Source of the DNA: Propionibacterium sp. oral taxon 192 str. F0372
GTDB lineage: Bacteria; Actinomycetota; Actinomycetes; Propionibacteriales; Propionibacteriaceae
Direction: 5' to 3'
NCBI RefSeq assembly: GCF_000413315.1
Contig: NZ_KE340297.1
Span: 809,698-873,697 of the forward strand
DNA length: 64,000 nucleotides
Positions 1-9,423 of this stretch are shown piece after piece (position 1 is the first letter of the stretch; each line of letters starts with the position of its first letter). Position numbers and translations under genes: made by a program. Under the pieces are notes generated by a model. It saw nothing but the letters and a program-made list of their open reading frames with translations, was not told the DNA's origin and ran no database searches.

Positions 1-165
1 GCGGCGAAGTTCCTGTCGATCTTCGCGGTCTCCCAGGTGCCATTGGCGATCATGGAGGGTTTCCTCGGCATCCTGCTGTTCCGCTTCCTGGTGAAGGTGG
101 CGGCCCCCCAGCTGGATTCTCTCGGGCTGGATCTCGGTATCGCGAAGGAGCACGCTCATGTCTGA
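1..165 (+). CDS. cbiM: CbiM, cobalt ECF transporter membrane subunit (3' end only)
   Basis: The first 55 codons of the window, in frame 1, encode the C-terminus of a hydrophobic protein with the CbiM-like stretch IFAVSQVPLAIMEGFLG. CbiM is the substrate-binding membrane component of the cobalt energy-coupling-factor transporter. The stop codon at 163-165 overlaps the ATG of the next gene (158), which indicates translational coupling. The 5' part lies outside the window. The order CbiM-CbiN-CbiQ-CbiO makes the assignment secure despite the short fragment. Confidence 0.85.
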   Translation, partial: AAKFLSIFAVSQVPLAIMEGFLGILLFRFLVKVAAPQLDSLGLDLGIAKEHAHV

Positions 166-547
166 TGTGCTGACCAGCAATCGCAAATGGGTCACCCCGG
201 CGCTCGTGGCCGCCGTCGTGGCGATCTTCCTGGCCTGCCTGTTTATCGGAACCCATGCTGCATCCGGTGAGGAGGAAGCCTTCGGCGGCACCGACGGGGC
301 AGCCACCACGGCTGCCGAGGAGGCCGGCGCTGAACCATGGTTCAAGCCGCTCTTCGAGCCGGCGGGCGAGGTCGAGTCCGGACTGTTCGCCATGCAGGCC
401 GCCATTGGCTCGGGTGTCATGTGCTTCGCCATCGGCTGGATGGCCGGGAACCGCAGGGGCGCCAAGCATGCGACCACCACAGCTGATACCGGCGCGGGGC
501 CCGATCCGACCAACGAGGCCGGGAACGAGCAGACACCGGTGGACTGA
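158..547 (+). CDS. cbiN: CbiN, cobalt ECF transporter small subunit
   Basis: A 129-residue membrane protein with an N-terminal transmembrane segment (about residues 13-35), the family sequence FGGTDG, a PWFKPLFEP motif near residue 60, and a second transmembrane segment (about 77-96). This two-helix layout is typical of CbiN, which assists CbiM in cobalt uptake for cobalamin synthesis. The C-terminal tail of about 30 polar residues is longer than usual. The gene overlaps cbiM by 8 bp and is followed directly by cbiQ. Confidence 0.9.
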   Translation: MSDVLTSNRKWVTPALVAAVVAIFLACLFIGTHAASGEEEAFGGTDGAATTAAEEAGAEPWFKPLFEPAGEVESGLFAMQAAIGSGVMCFAIGWMAGNRRGAKHATTTADTGAGPDPTNEAGNEQTPVD

Positions 548-552
548 ACCCC

Positions 553-1344
553 ATGCATCTACACATCGGATCCCTCGATGATGCCGCCTGGTATTCCCCC
601 TGGCGGCGTCACCGGGTGGGGGAGAAGGTATTCTGCTCCATGAGCTTGGTGGCCACCGCGCTGCTGGCACCGACGTGGCCGGGCACCTTGCTGGTCTCAC
701 TGGCCGCCGTCGCATTCATCTGCGGGTGGGCGCGCATCCGGCCCGGGGTACTGCTGGCCGCGATATCGGCCCCAGTGGTTTTCCTATTGCTCGGCGCAGC
801 CTCGGTGTTGCTGTCCGTTGGCCAGTCAGCAGTCGATGCGTGGTGGCAGTTGGGCTGGTTGAGCATTGGTGAGACCTCGATGCGCCAGGCCGCCAAGCTA
901 TTTGCCCATGGAATCGCGGGGACCTTGGCGGTGATGGTGCTTGCCACGACGACTCCCATGGTTGACCTGCTCACCTGGGGACGTCGGCTGCGCATTCCCG
1001 ATCCGCTGCTGGAGATCGCAAATCTCACCTACCGGCTGTTGTTCGTTTTGCTGGACACCGCGATCACGGTATTCGAGGCGCAGCGTTGCCGCCTGGGCGA
1101 CGACCCGGTGGGCCCGGGTGCGTTCCGGCGGCGCTGGTCGAACCTAGCTGCCGGGATCGGACAGGTGGGGGTGCTGGCCTGGAGCCGGGCCTCGGTGCTG
1201 AACGAGGGCCTGACCCATCGGGGCTTCGAGGATTCGTTGGTGACATTGCCGGTTGCCCGGCCCGCGTCACCGAAGCTTTTGGGAGGCAGTGCGGCTGTGG
1301 TGGCAGCCATTTGGGCAATCAGTTTGGTGGTGACCAACCTATGA
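553..1344 (+). CDS. cbiQ: CbiQ, ECF transporter transmembrane coupling protein
   Basis: A 263-residue multi-spanning membrane protein. It is the T component that couples ATP hydrolysis by CbiO to cobalt movement through CbiM/N. Hydrophobic segments lie in the first 140 residues and at the C-terminus. The cytoplasmic coupling region contains a CbiQ-like EAQRCRLGD segment (about 175-183) and [13 protein letters not shown] (about 216-228), which correspond to the charged coupling helices. It starts 5 bp after cbiN and its TGA overlaps the cbiO ATG (ATGA). Confidence 0.9.
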   Translation: MHLHIGSLDDAAWYSPWRRHRVGEKVFCSMSLVATALLAPTWPGTLLVSLAAVAFICGWARIRPGVLLAAISAPVVFLLLGAASVLLSVGQSAVDAWWQLGWLSIGETSMRQAAKLFAHGIAGTLAVMVLATTTPMVDLLTWGRRLRIPDPLLEIANLTYRLLFVLLDTAITVFEAQRCRLGDDPVGPGAFRRRWSNLAAGIGQVGVLAWSRASVLNEGLTHRGFEDSLVTLPVARPASPKLLGGSAAVVAAIWAISLVVTNL

Positions 1345-2153
1345 ACACTGTGTTGCAGGCACGCGGCCTGGTGGCCGGGTACCCAGGCCGGGAGAAGGTA
1401 CTGGATGGAGTCGAGCTGTCCATCAAGGCGGGTTCCCGCATGGCGCTGCTGGGGGCGAATGGTTTCGGCAAGACGACGCTGATGAGCGTGCTGTCGGGCT
1501 CCCTGAAGCCGACCGCCGGTGAGGTGCTGCGCGAGGATGGGCCCGTCGACTGGTCTCGCAAGGGGCTGCGGCAGCATCGTCGCGCGGTGCAAATGGTGCT
1601 GCAGGATCCGGATGCCCAATTGTTCAGCGCGGATGTCATCCAGGATGTCTCCTTCGGGCCACTGAACCTCGGACTCGGTGTTGACGAGGTGCGACATCGC
1701 GTCGATGAGGCCTTGGAGTTATTGGGGGCCTCCCATCTTGCGGAGCGCGCGACCCACCATCTGTCATACGGGGAACGCAAACGGGTAGCGACTGCCGGGG
1801 CGGTGGCCATGCGTCCACAGGTGCTGTTGCTGGATGAGCCGACAGCCGGGCTGGACCCACTGGGCGTTCGACAAATGCGGGCGGCACTGGACCGGCTGAC
1901 CGATCACGGCACGACCATCGTCATGGCCACCCACGACGTCGCCCTGGCCCTCGACTGGGCCGACGAGGCCGCGGTGGTGTGCGATCACCGGGTGACCCAG
2001 GGGCCGGTGACCGAGCTACTGGCGAACCGGGACATCATCGAGCGGGCACACCTGGAAATGCCGTGGGCCTTGGAACTGGCGCTAGAGCTGGATCTAGATG
2101 GGCGCCCCAAGAATCTGCCTCAGGTACTGGAACTGCTGCGGGCTGAGGACTGA
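1341..2153 (+). CDS. cbiO: CbiO, cobalt ECF transporter ATPase
   Basis: A 270-residue ABC ATPase. It has a Walker A motif GANGFGKTT (about residues 38-46), Q-loop [10 protein letters not shown], signature LSYGERKRV, Walker [13 protein letters not shown] and a switch histidine in MATHD. The QDPDAQLF sequence is characteristic of the cobalt/nickel ECF ATPases. The ATG at 1341 overlaps the cbiQ stop codon and is preferred over a longer upstream reading that would overlap cbiQ extensively. It is the last gene of the transporter operon. Confidence 0.93.
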   Translation: MNTVLQARGLVAGYPGREKVLDGVELSIKAGSRMALLGANGFGKTTLMSVLSGSLKPTAGEVLREDGPVDWSRKGLRQHRRAVQMVLQDPDAQLFSADVIQDVSFGPLNLGLGVDEVRHRVDEALELLGASHLAERATHHLSYGERKRVATAGAVAMRPQVLLLDEPTAGLDPLGVRQMRAALDRLTDHGTTIVMATHDVALALDWADEAAVVCDHRVTQGPVTELLANRDIIERAHLEMPWALELALELDLDGRPKNLPQVLELLRAED

Positions 2154-2276
2154 GATCCCGTCAACATCGCTGCTTGTCAGCAGCCATGTTGATGGGTTGA
2201 TGACCACCGGCCCTGATCGCGCGTCGATGATGCGCGGGTGCGGCGGGTTCGGTGGTCGATATGCCAGACTGCCAGC

Positions 2277-4772
2277 ATGTTCAACCTCGACGTGATCTCG
2301 GCGGGACTACCCGTCGGGACGATCGTCGACGAGTTGGTGCGCGTGCTCAAAGCTCCGGGGGCACGGGTGGTCGTCACCGCTCCTCCCGGTTCTGGTAAGA
2401 CGACGGTCGTGCCTGCCGCAGCGGCGGTGGCTCGCGGTGGACGGGTGCTGGTGACCCAGTCACGCCGGATCGCAGCCAGGGCGGCTGCGGCCAGACTCGC
2501 CGAGTTGTCCTGTTCACCGGTGGGGGGTTTGGCCGGGCACACGGTGCGCGGCGAGTCGAGGGTTTCTCCGGGCACCGCGGTCGAATTCTGCACGGCGGGA
2601 ATCCTGGTCAACCGGCTACTTGGTGATCCTGACCTCACCGGGACGAGCACCGTCGTGCTGGACGAGGTTCACGAGCGGGGTTTGGACACGGATCTGGGCT
2701 TCGCGATGGTCCAGGAGGTCGCCTCGCTACGCGAGGATCTGGGGCTGGTGGTGATGTCGGCGACCCTGGATGCTGCCCGCTGGATGGAGTTACTGGGGCC
2801 CGATGCGGTGCTCGTCGAGGTTGGCGGAGTGCTGCACGAACTGACCGTCGAATGGGCTCCGCTTCCCGCAGGTATGTTGCCGACCCATCGGGGTCATCTG
2901 TCTCAGGAATTCGCCGATCACCTAACGGGCATCGTGGCATCGGTCGCCACCCGCACCACGGGGTCGGTATTGGTCTTCGTGCCCACCAGGCGTGACGTCG
3001 AGGAGATGGTTTCTCGGATCAGGGTTCCAGGGATGGTGACGGTGGGCTTGTCGGGTGGGGTTAAGCCACAAGAACAAGATGACGTGTTGCGCGGGGGCGA
3101 CCACCGGGTAGTGGTGGCGACATCCGTGGCGGAATCCTCACTGACTGTGCCTGGAGTACGGGCGGTGGTGGATTCCGGGTTGTCTCGGGAACCACGCTTC
3201 GATTCCGGTCGGGGCATGTCGGGGCTGGTGACGGTCCGTGAATCCCGGGCCAGCGCCGAGCAGCGGGCCGGGCGAGCGGCTCGGCTCGGTCCAGGGCTGG
3301 CAGTGCGTTGTCTCCCGGCCTCGGAGTGGGCGGGCATGGCAGCAGATGCGACCCCTCAGGTGCGCGTCGTCGATCTGTCGGACGCCGTGTTGCGACTGGC
3401 CGCATGGGGTTCGACGCGTGGAGATGGGATGGCTCTGCCCGATCCCCTACCGACGGCGGGCCTGGAACGCGCTATCCGGGCGTTACAGGGACTAGGCGCG
3501 TTGGACGCCGATGAGCGGATCACCGATTTGGGGCGACGCCTGGTGCGGGTGCCTACCGAGCCCAGGCTCGCCCGGGGGCTGTTGGTCGGCGCCGAGATCG
3601 TGGGGACCCGGGCAGCTGCGGAGGTCGTCGCCATGTTGTCCGGGGATCTTCGGTGCGCAGACGGGGACTTGCGACGCCTGCTAACCGACCTGCGAGCGGG
3701 ACGGATGAGCGGGGCACAATCGTGGCGTGTGGAGGCACGACGGCTGGCGGGTCTGGTGCCTGGTCATGGGGATGGTCGCCCAGATCCGGTCGGCATCGTG
3801 ACAGCGCTTTCTAAACCGGAGTGGATCGCCCGTCGACGTGATGACGGGTCGGGTTTCCTGACCGCCTCAGGCACCGGTGTGCAGGTGGAGCCAGGGTCGG
3901 TGTTGGGGCGGGCACCGTGGCTGGCGATCGCGGAACTGAGCCGGGTGGAGGCTGGGGAGCGCAACACTTCGGGGGCGGTGGTGCGGGCCGGGGTGGAAAT
4001 CGACGAGGAGACCGCGCTGGAGGCCGGGGCGCGATTGCTCAGCACCTCCACCGTGGCCCGGTGGCACCCTGAATCCGGCCGGGTGAGAGGTCGGCTGGTG
4101 CGACGGCTGGGGGCGATCGTGCTGGGTTCGACACCAACGAGAATCGATACCGAGAAGTGCCGTACGCTCCTGCTCAAGGAACTGCACATACATGGTCTTG
4201 GCTTGTCGAAGCCGGGGTTTTTGGTGTGGGACGATGCGGCACGAAGACTGCGCGACCGATTGGGCTTCGCACACCAGATGTTAGGTGATGACTGGCCAGA
4301 TGTCTCGGAGGAGGCCTTGACCTCCTTAGCGGAGGTATGGCTCGGCCCACATCTGGGACAAGGATCAACGAAACAGATCGACGTGGCCGGGGCGTTGCGC
4401 GGCCTGTTGGGCTGGCAGCAATTGGCGGATCTCGACCAGGTGGTGCCCGAGCGCATCGTGGTGCCGAGTGGCTCGCGGATCAGGGTGCGTTATCCACAGG
4501 TGGGCTCGGGCGGGGCGCCAGTGCTGGCCGTGAAGCTGCAGGAGTGCTTCGGCATGACATCGACGCCAACCATGTGCGGGGTCACGGTAGTGATGGAGTT
4601 GTTGTCTCCTGCACACCGTCCGCTGGCCGTGACCGATGACCTGGAGAGCTTCTGGCGCGAGGTCTACCCGCACGTGCGAGCCGAGAACCGTGGCCGCTAC
4701 GCGAAACACCCATGGCCGGAGAACCCATTGACGGCCGAGGCGAGGCGCGGGACGAAGAAATCCGGAATCTAA
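2277..4772 (+). CDS. hrpB: HrpB-type DEAH-box ATP-dependent helicase
   Basis: An 831-residue superfamily 2 helicase. Motif I is APPGSGKTT (about residues 39-47); the DEAH-like motif II reads LDEVHERGLDTDL; motif III is MSATLD; motif VI is EQRAGRAARLGPG. The C-terminus carries the HrpB signature KHPWPENPLTAEARRGTK. HrpB is a putative RNA helicase of uncertain physiological role. Length matches the family (about 800-850). The ATG at 2277 was chosen because the homologous sequence begins there; an upstream in-frame ATG at 2238 adds residues unlike the family. It stands alone. Confidence 0.9.
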   Translation: MFNLDVISAGLPVGTIVDELVRVLKAPGARVVVTAPPGSGKTTVVPAAAAVARGGRVLVTQSRRIAARAAAARLAELSCSPVGGLAGHTVRGESRVSPGTAVEFCTAGILVNRLLGDPDLTGTSTVVLDEVHERGLDTDLGFAMVQEVASLREDLGLVVMSATLDAARWMELLGPDAVLVEVGGVLHELTVEWAPLPAGMLPTHRGHLSQEFADHLTGIVASVATRTTGSVLVFVPTRRDVEEMVSRIRVPGMVTVGLSGGVKPQEQDDVLRGGDHRVVVATSVAESSLTVPGVRAVVDSGLSREPRFDSGRGMSGLVTVRESRASAEQRAGRAARLGPGLAVRCLPASEWAGMAADATPQVRVVDLSDAVLRLAAWGSTRGDGMALPDPLPTAGLERAIRALQGLGALDADERITDLGRRLVRVPTEPRLARGLLVGAEIVGTRAAAEVVAMLSGDLRCADGDLRRLLTDLRAGRMSGAQSWRVEARRLAGLVPGHGDGRPDPVGIVTALSKPEWIARRRDDGSGFLTASGTGVQVEPGSVLGRAPWLAIAELSRVEAGERNTSGAVVRAGVEIDEETALEAGARLLSTSTVARWHPESGRVRGRLVRRLGAIVLGSTPTRIDTEKCRTLLLKELHIHGLGLSKPGFLVWDDAARRLRDRLGFAHQMLGDDWPDVSEEALTSLAEVWLGPHLGQGSTKQIDVAGALRGLLGWQQLADLDQVVPERIVVPSGSRIRVRYPQVGSGGAPVLAVKLQECFGMTSTPTMCGVTVVMELLSPAHRPLAVTDDLESFWREVYPHVRAENRGRYAKHPWPENPLTAEARRGTKKSGI

Positions 4773-5038
4773 GTGAAAAGGGCACGGGTCTTCATCGGCC
4801 TCGGACGTCTCGTCTGTCCTGCACGTGTGCCCGGAGCACATAAGGATCATTGGAGGATCCTCCAGCTGACTGTCTCCCTGCGATCGCGCTCACACAGGCA
4901 TGCCCATCACCCTGAGCTGCGCCCGGTCGACGACGGACCGACGCCGCCGGTGTAGTGGATCTGGCTATCTCTCGCCCGTGATTTCCCGTCGGCGGCGGCG
5001 GCGGCTAAGCTGTCTACGCTGCACGTGTTCGCACGGGC

Positions 5039-5111
5039 GGGGCGTTAGCTCAGTTGGTAGAGCGACGGCTTTGCAAGCCGTAGGTCAGGGGTTCGAACCC
5101 CCTACGCTCCA
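5039..5111 (+). tRNA. tRNA-Ala (anticodon TGC)
   Basis: A full cloverleaf of 73 nt. The acceptor stem is GGGGCGT/ACGCTCC and includes the G3-U70 wobble pair that identifies alanine tRNAs. The D arm is GCTC/GAGC, the anticodon arm ACGGC-TTTGCAA-GCCGT has a TGC anticodon, and the T arm AGGGG-TTCGAAC-CCCCT is intact. The discriminator base is A; the terminal CCA is not encoded. Confidence 0.97.
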
Positions 5112-5534
5112 CGGTTTGCAAGCCGAGACCGTCTAGGCCGGTGAAGGTGGTCAGGGGCGTGGAGGTAGCGTCCCGCACGTCGAGGTCTTCCAGATATCAG
5201 GCGCAGGAACCTTCATCTTCCGAAGATCTCGGCTCCTATCTTAGACACCGACGCGCCCGCACAATGCCCACGACCCCTCCACTCTCAACTGGGAAGAGCC
5301 GCATTTGTTGTGCTGACTACACATTGCGCGATTATGCGGAAACCAAGCGCTTCCGCGGAGGGCCGCCGTTGGGTTCTACTGATGAGCGAATGCTCACCCC
5401 ATCGGGACGTGCTACGCCTCGGTATCTGATCTACTTATTCGGGAGACAGGCACCGGATGAGTGGAGGAAGACGTCCGTGTCCATTGCCAAGTTAACGCTG
5501 TACAGGCGCGCATTACGAATTTGCTGAAATACGC
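5112..5534. other. Intergenic stretch after tRNA-Ala
   Basis: No convincing gene. A 128-codon open frame (5141-5527, plus) has no ribosome binding site, no recognisable motif and no structure suggesting a protein. Just after the tRNA, TTTGCAAGCCG repeats the tRNA anticodon-loop sequence exactly. tRNA 3' flanks are common integration sites, but I found no downstream copy of the tRNA end or any integrase here. Confidence 0.5.
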
Positions 5535-5969
5535 TCATCTGGCGGACTGGATGACATCTCGGTCTCCGCGCGGTTGACCCAATTCGATCGTGGTCGTGCT
5601 GGTAAGGGCGACCGCCGGGCAATCGGCACTTCCTGGAAGTGCACCTTGCATCAGATCGATGGTGATGTCATTCGTGGTTTCAACAACCGTTGCTTGAATG
5701 CCGGTGCATGACGCAGGCCCTGACAGAAAGGTGACCTCGATGGTGGTGGGTGTGGTTTCTCGCCACGAATCCCAAGCGAGCGGGGTGGGCGATTGTAAGT
5801 CGTCGCGTGAACTCATGACTTGAGGCGCAGCGCTGCCACTTTGAAGGGGGTGCGTGGCGGTGGACCCTGCATCCGGGGAGGTTCTGGAACATGAACAGCC
5901 TGAGGAGGAAAACGCGATCATCATGATCCCAGTGATTGCTCCGATAGCCGTGGTCCACCGCCTGCGCAT
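5535..5969 (-). CDS. Putative lipoprotein, hypothetical
   Basis: A 144-residue protein with a lipoprotein signal: positive start MRRRW, a hydrophobic core, and a lipobox SSGC giving Cys24 as the lipidated residue. The mature part is Ser/Thr-rich and about 120 residues long, with two further cysteines (in the segments PASCTGIQ and SADCPAV) that could form a disulfide. No family recognised. It follows the secreted protease gene with a TAATG stop/start overlap, so the two are probably co-expressed and both exported. Confidence 0.65.
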   Translation of the reverse strand: MRRRWTTAIGAITGIMMIAFSSSGCSCSRTSPDAGSTATHPLQSGSAAPQVMSSRDDLQSPTPLAWDSWRETTPTTIEVTFLSGPASCTGIQATVVETTNDITIDLMQGALPGSADCPAVALTSTTTIELGQPRGDRDVIQSAR

Positions 5970-7093
5970 TACCAGTCTCCGTTCGTCGCGTCCTTCAGAG
6001 CTTTCATGTCATCGGTGAAGTAGGGGGCCCAATTCTGTCCAGTTCTGGGAAGCCACGTTGACGTCACAGATCTGACGTAGCCGAGACCCGATGCGTTGTT
6101 ATATTCATGCAGCCAAGGTCCTCCTGATGCACCTGGGCCGAATGCGCAACCGTTGATCGAAACCCGTCTGCCCGATCGAAAGGTGGTGCCCCAGCAAGCC
6201 CACATGGTGTATCGCCCCTCCGGGTTGGTCTTGTTGCTCGGGTATCCGAATATTGACACGTCGAAGGCATATGAACCGTTCCAGCGCATTCCGTGACCGC
6301 CGACCGCGTCAACAATGCGTTGGCCGTCGTCTCCGCCATTGTTCAGCGTGGCCATACCGACATCATGGGTGTAGTCTCCGTTGTTGATCCATGCGTCGAA
6401 GGTGCGCAGTGCGTGCACTGTCCAGATGCCCACCGGATCGGGATCGGCGTTGCGCTTGTCGTAGTTGGGAACGAAAACGACGTTCTGCTTCCATGCACCA
6501 TCGTCATAGACGCAGTGGCCCGCCGTGATGACAACCCGCTTGGTACCCGTGTTTAAGGCAGAAGCAGAACAGTACGCATTGCCCGTACCGTAGCCGTCGA
6601 AGAACAGCTTTCCGTTCGTGTTCGGGAAATTCGTCACCGGGGTTGTTTGGGGAGCGACCCCCGTGCTGGGGTCGGAAGCGAGAATTGTTGTCTCTGAACG
6701 CATTACGGAAGGTGACGCCTTCAGCGGTTCGGCTGGGGGTGTTGACCCCTCGGGGCCGGTTGGGGTGTCGTCCATCGGCTCCTCAACGGTTGGGGTCCTA
6801 GAAGGCTCATAGGGGACGGCAGAAGCAAGACGCTCTGGTGTCCAGTAGGCGAGGACCTTCTCATCTTGGGTGGTCAGATCGGTTGTTTGGTCATCGGGTG
6901 AGGAATCGGGGCTGATGACATCGGGAGACTGTCCAAATGTGGTGGGGGCCACAACAGCTGTCGAGTGACTGGTAGCGCTATCTGGTTCCTCCGGTGAAGG
7001 CGCAGCAAACGCTGGCGTCGCAACCGAGGTGACCAGGATGGCCGCTGAAGCAAAGGCTGCGAAAGAGAGGGAGAGATGTCGGGATGTTGTCAT
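5969..7093 (-). CDS. Secreted trypsin-like (V8/Glu-endopeptidase-like) serine protease
   Basis: A 374-residue preproprotein. It has a signal peptide ending near the AFAAP sequence, a long Ser/Thr/Pro-rich propeptide-like region to about residue 130, and then a chymotrypsin-fold domain. The triad is visible as TAGHC (His), YTHDVGMA (Asp) and GASGGPW (Ser). Cys residues flank His and Ser as in disulfide-bonded members. The ATG at 7093 has GGAGGT upstream; an earlier start at 7150 would place 19 polar residues ahead of the signal peptide. It precedes the lipoprotein gene with overlapping stop/start. Confidence 0.85.
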   Translation of the reverse strand: MTTSRHLSLSFAAFASAAILVTSVATPAFAAPSPEEPDSATSHSTAVVAPTTFGQSPDVISPDSSPDDQTTDLTTQDEKVLAYWTPERLASAVPYEPSRTPTVEEPMDDTPTGPEGSTPPAEPLKASPSVMRSETTILASDPSTGVAPQTTPVTNFPNTNGKLFFDGYGTGNAYCSASALNTGTKRVVITAGHCVYDDGAWKQNVVFVPNYDKRNADPDPVGIWTVHALRTFDAWINNGDYTHDVGMATLNNGGDDGQRIVDAVGGHGMRWNGSYAFDVSIFGYPSNKTNPEGRYTMWACWGTTFRSGRRVSINGCAFGPGASGGPWLHEYNNASGLGYVRSVTSTWLPRTGQNWAPYFTDDMKALKDATNGDW

Positions 7094-7335
7094 GTCATTA
7101 CCTCCGGGGGCAGAAGGTCTCTTAGTGGGGTGGATGTATCGCCCACTCACTAATGGGGATATTCATTTCGTGTGCCCGAGAGGGACATAGCACACCCGGG
7201 CTACACGGGAATCCTACGACAGCCATGCGGTGCTGAGCAATACCTCAAAGTTAACTCATCGAAAACCTCCGCCTGGCCAGGGTTTTTGCCTCATGTGGGG
7301 TATTCAGCTGGGCATGATCGACCATGGAATTGACG

Positions 7336-7744
7336 ATGAGGCAATGGCAGGCCGTGACGAAGAAGACACTGGCATATCGCAGTGCTGACCGGGTGGGCAA
7401 AACCCGTAATCGTGGACGAGTTAATCGACGTGAGCAGCTGGCACCGTGACTATGCGCGCGCCGAGCTGCGTGAGACAGATTTCGGTGGCCACAATCGATC
7501 GGATGCTCGCCAGCGAAAAGTCACCGATGACGTTGCGGGGCCGCACCCACACCAAGCCAGATCATCATTGAAACACCAGATCCCGATCCGCACCTTCGCG
7601 GACTGAGACGACCCGACCCCGGGGTTCGTGGAGATCGATATGGTCGCCCACGACGGCGGCGTCGCCTCGGGTAAACACTGCTACACGTTGACGATGACCG
7701 ACATCGCCACCGGCTGGACGGTCAACCGGCAGTTGACCGGCTAG
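7336..7744 (+). pseudogene. Decayed transposase/integrase fragment
   Basis: Remnant of an integrase-core transposase read in more than one frame. From the ATG at 7336 it reads MRQWQAVTKKTLAYRSADR and continues after a frame change as VDELIDVSSWHRDYARAELR. Near 7625-7744 it reads FVEIDMVAHDGG and YTLTMTDIATGWTVNR before a stop at 7742-7744. The last segment is the start of a DDE catalytic domain (first Asp) typical of these transposases; the rest is missing. At least one frameshift and a 3' truncation make it non-functional. Confidence 0.75.
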
Positions 7745-7753
7745 GTTTTATCC

Positions 7754-8404
7754 ATGGAGCATGTCCTTGAGGACCTCATCCAGATAATCAAGCGGTTCGA
7801 GTCCACACCCGATGCCGGGGCGCTGGTCTCCATGAATGCCGCTGCCTACATGCTCATAGAGCAGGGGGCGGCCATCGCCTACGAGTTGGCGAAAGTGGGG
7901 CAGTGGCCCCGGGTATTGGCGGCTTGGCAGTCACATGACATGTTCGCTCGCACCTGCGCCCATTTCGTCAAACCGACCTCGGGGTGGTCATTCCTGCACC
8001 AGGCCGCCTGGTTCGGCGATGAGGCAGCTGCCCGTGAGTTGATCCGTCTGGGCGCACGGGTTGATCTTGACGATAAGAAGGGCCGAACACCCGTCGACAT
8101 CGCCGGCCAGCATCGGCACCCAGATCTGCGTGGGCTGCTGAGCGGGGCTGCGGAAACGGCGCAGTCATTGTGGACCGCCCCCACCGATGCCGAACACCTT
8201 CCGTCCAGTTGTGCGTTTAGTCAGGCCCGGGCGTGGGTCCCGCCTCGCGACGATCTGGTGGCCTATGGCGGGGGTGTGGCTCCGATCCGTGCCGGGACCA
8301 CGGTGTGGATCGATGACTTCGGCCGGGTACTCGTCGGATGGCACGGGACAGTCTGCCCGCCGAGGGGCATGGGCGGGGAATCGATGATCCCTGGTCAGGA
8401 CTAG
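7754..8404 (+). CDS. Ankyrin-repeat protein
   Basis: A 216-residue soluble protein. An ankyrin-type repeat lies in the middle (about residues 77-130), with SFLHQAAWFGDEAAARELIRLGA followed by DKKGRTPVDIAGQHRHPDL, a two-repeat pattern. The N-terminal 70 residues look alpha-helical. The C-terminal 70 residues (VPPRDDLVAYGG through WIDDFGRVLVGW) look beta-rich and unassigned. Partner unknown. It starts only 9 bp after the transposase remnant, so its native promoter may have been affected by that insertion. Confidence 0.7.
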   Translation: MEHVLEDLIQIIKRFESTPDAGALVSMNAAAYMLIEQGAAIAYELAKVGQWPRVLAAWQSHDMFARTCAHFVKPTSGWSFLHQAAWFGDEAAARELIRLGARVDLDDKKGRTPVDIAGQHRHPDLRGLLSGAAETAQSLWTAPTDAEHLPSSCAFSQARAWVPPRDDLVAYGGGVAPIRAGTTVWIDDFGRVLVGWHGTVCPPRGMGGESMIPGQD

Positions 8405-8414
8405 TTCTGCACCG

Positions 8415-9164
8415 CTACCCAAGCTGATCGACCAGCGCCGGTAGACCCACCGCCGCAGTCACCGGCCAGTGCACGTCGGCGGGCAGGCCGGTCGGGTTCG
8501 GGTTGATCTCGACGACGGGGACGCCCGCAGACACCGCCAGGCCCGGTAGTGCGGCGGCCGGGTGGACCATGCCCGAAGTGCCCACCACCATGACCAGGTC
8601 GGATGCTTCGATCTGCGTCATTGCCTCGTCTAGCGCACCTGCTGGCAATGCCTCACCGAACCACACCACGCCGGGGCGGATACGTCCGGTGCAGTGCACG
8701 CAAACCGGTGGCGCCAGTCGTCCGGAAATCTCGGCTTGGTCTGGAACCGGCAACTCGACGGGAGCACCGCACGAATCGCAGCGGTGCGCGAACAGGCTGC
8801 CGTGCAGATGCACCACCACCGCCGATCCGGCCCGTTCGTGCAGGTCGTCCACGTTCTGTGTGACCACGCTCATTTCGGCGATCCGCGCCCATTCGGCCAG
8901 CGCACGGTGACCCGCATTGGGCTGGCAGGCGGCCACCAGTGAGCGCCGCCATTCGTACCATGCCCAGACCAGCCCAGGATCACGCGCCCATGCCTGGGGC
9001 GTGGCCAACTCGGCTGGATCGTAACGGTGCCAAAGCCCGGTCTGAGCGTCCCGGAACGTCGGCACACCGCTCTCGGCCGACATACCCGCACCGCTGAGCA
9101 CCAGCACTCGCCGTGCCGCCTGCGCCAGCTCCCGTGCGTGCTGCGGCACCACTGGCCCACTCAC
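8415..9164 (-). CDS. Sir2-family NAD-dependent protein deacylase
   Basis: A sirtuin of about 249 residues. It has the NAD-binding motif GAGMSAESGVPTFR, the catalytic-region TQNVDDLHERAG followed by VHLHGS (catalytic His), a zinc-binding pair CDSCG...CVHCTG, and a second NAD segment VVGTSGMVHPAA. It removes acyl groups from lysines, releasing nicotinamide and O-acyl-ADP-ribose. The start is uncertain: GTG at 9164 fits family length, while a much longer open frame reaches 9617 but runs through unrelated sequence. It is divergent from the macrodomain gene, which can process its product. Confidence 0.88.
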   Translation of the reverse strand: MSGPVVPQHARELAQAARRVLVLSGAGMSAESGVPTFRDAQTGLWHRYDPAELATPQAWARDPGLVWAWYEWRRSLVAACQPNAGHRALAEWARIAEMSVVTQNVDDLHERAGSAVVVHLHGSLFAHRCDSCGAPVELPVPDQAEISGRLAPPVCVHCTGRIRPGVVWFGEALPAGALDEAMTQIEASDLVMVVGTSGMVHPAAALPGLAVSAGVPVVEINPNPTGLPADVHWPVTAAVGLPALVDQLG

Positions 9165-9423
9165 CGCTGCGCCCCGATGGTCGTGGGCCGGGCCCCGTGG
9201 CCGACCGTCAGATGCTTGATCGCCCCGGTTCGGTGTTCGAAGCTCGCCATGCCTCCACCCTCGCAGATCTCCCGATACTGCGCCATAGCGGGTAGATTCC
9301 CAACAAGGTAAGGAAAGAGACCCGCCTGCCCAGCGATGATCCGGCCAAGGAGCACGTGGACGGTAGCCCGTAAGCACGGGGCCGGTCATTGCCCTGGTCG
9401 CCCTGACCGATGGAGGATGAGGC

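Noticed and set aside
4851-4864. 14-bp palindrome around GGAGGATCCTCC after hrpB
   Set aside because: Perfect but has no loop and no T tail, so it is not a terminator, and no regulator is linked.
5141-5527. 128-codon open frame after the tRNA
   Set aside because: No ribosome binding site, no motif, and composition not typical of a protein; better taken as non-coding.
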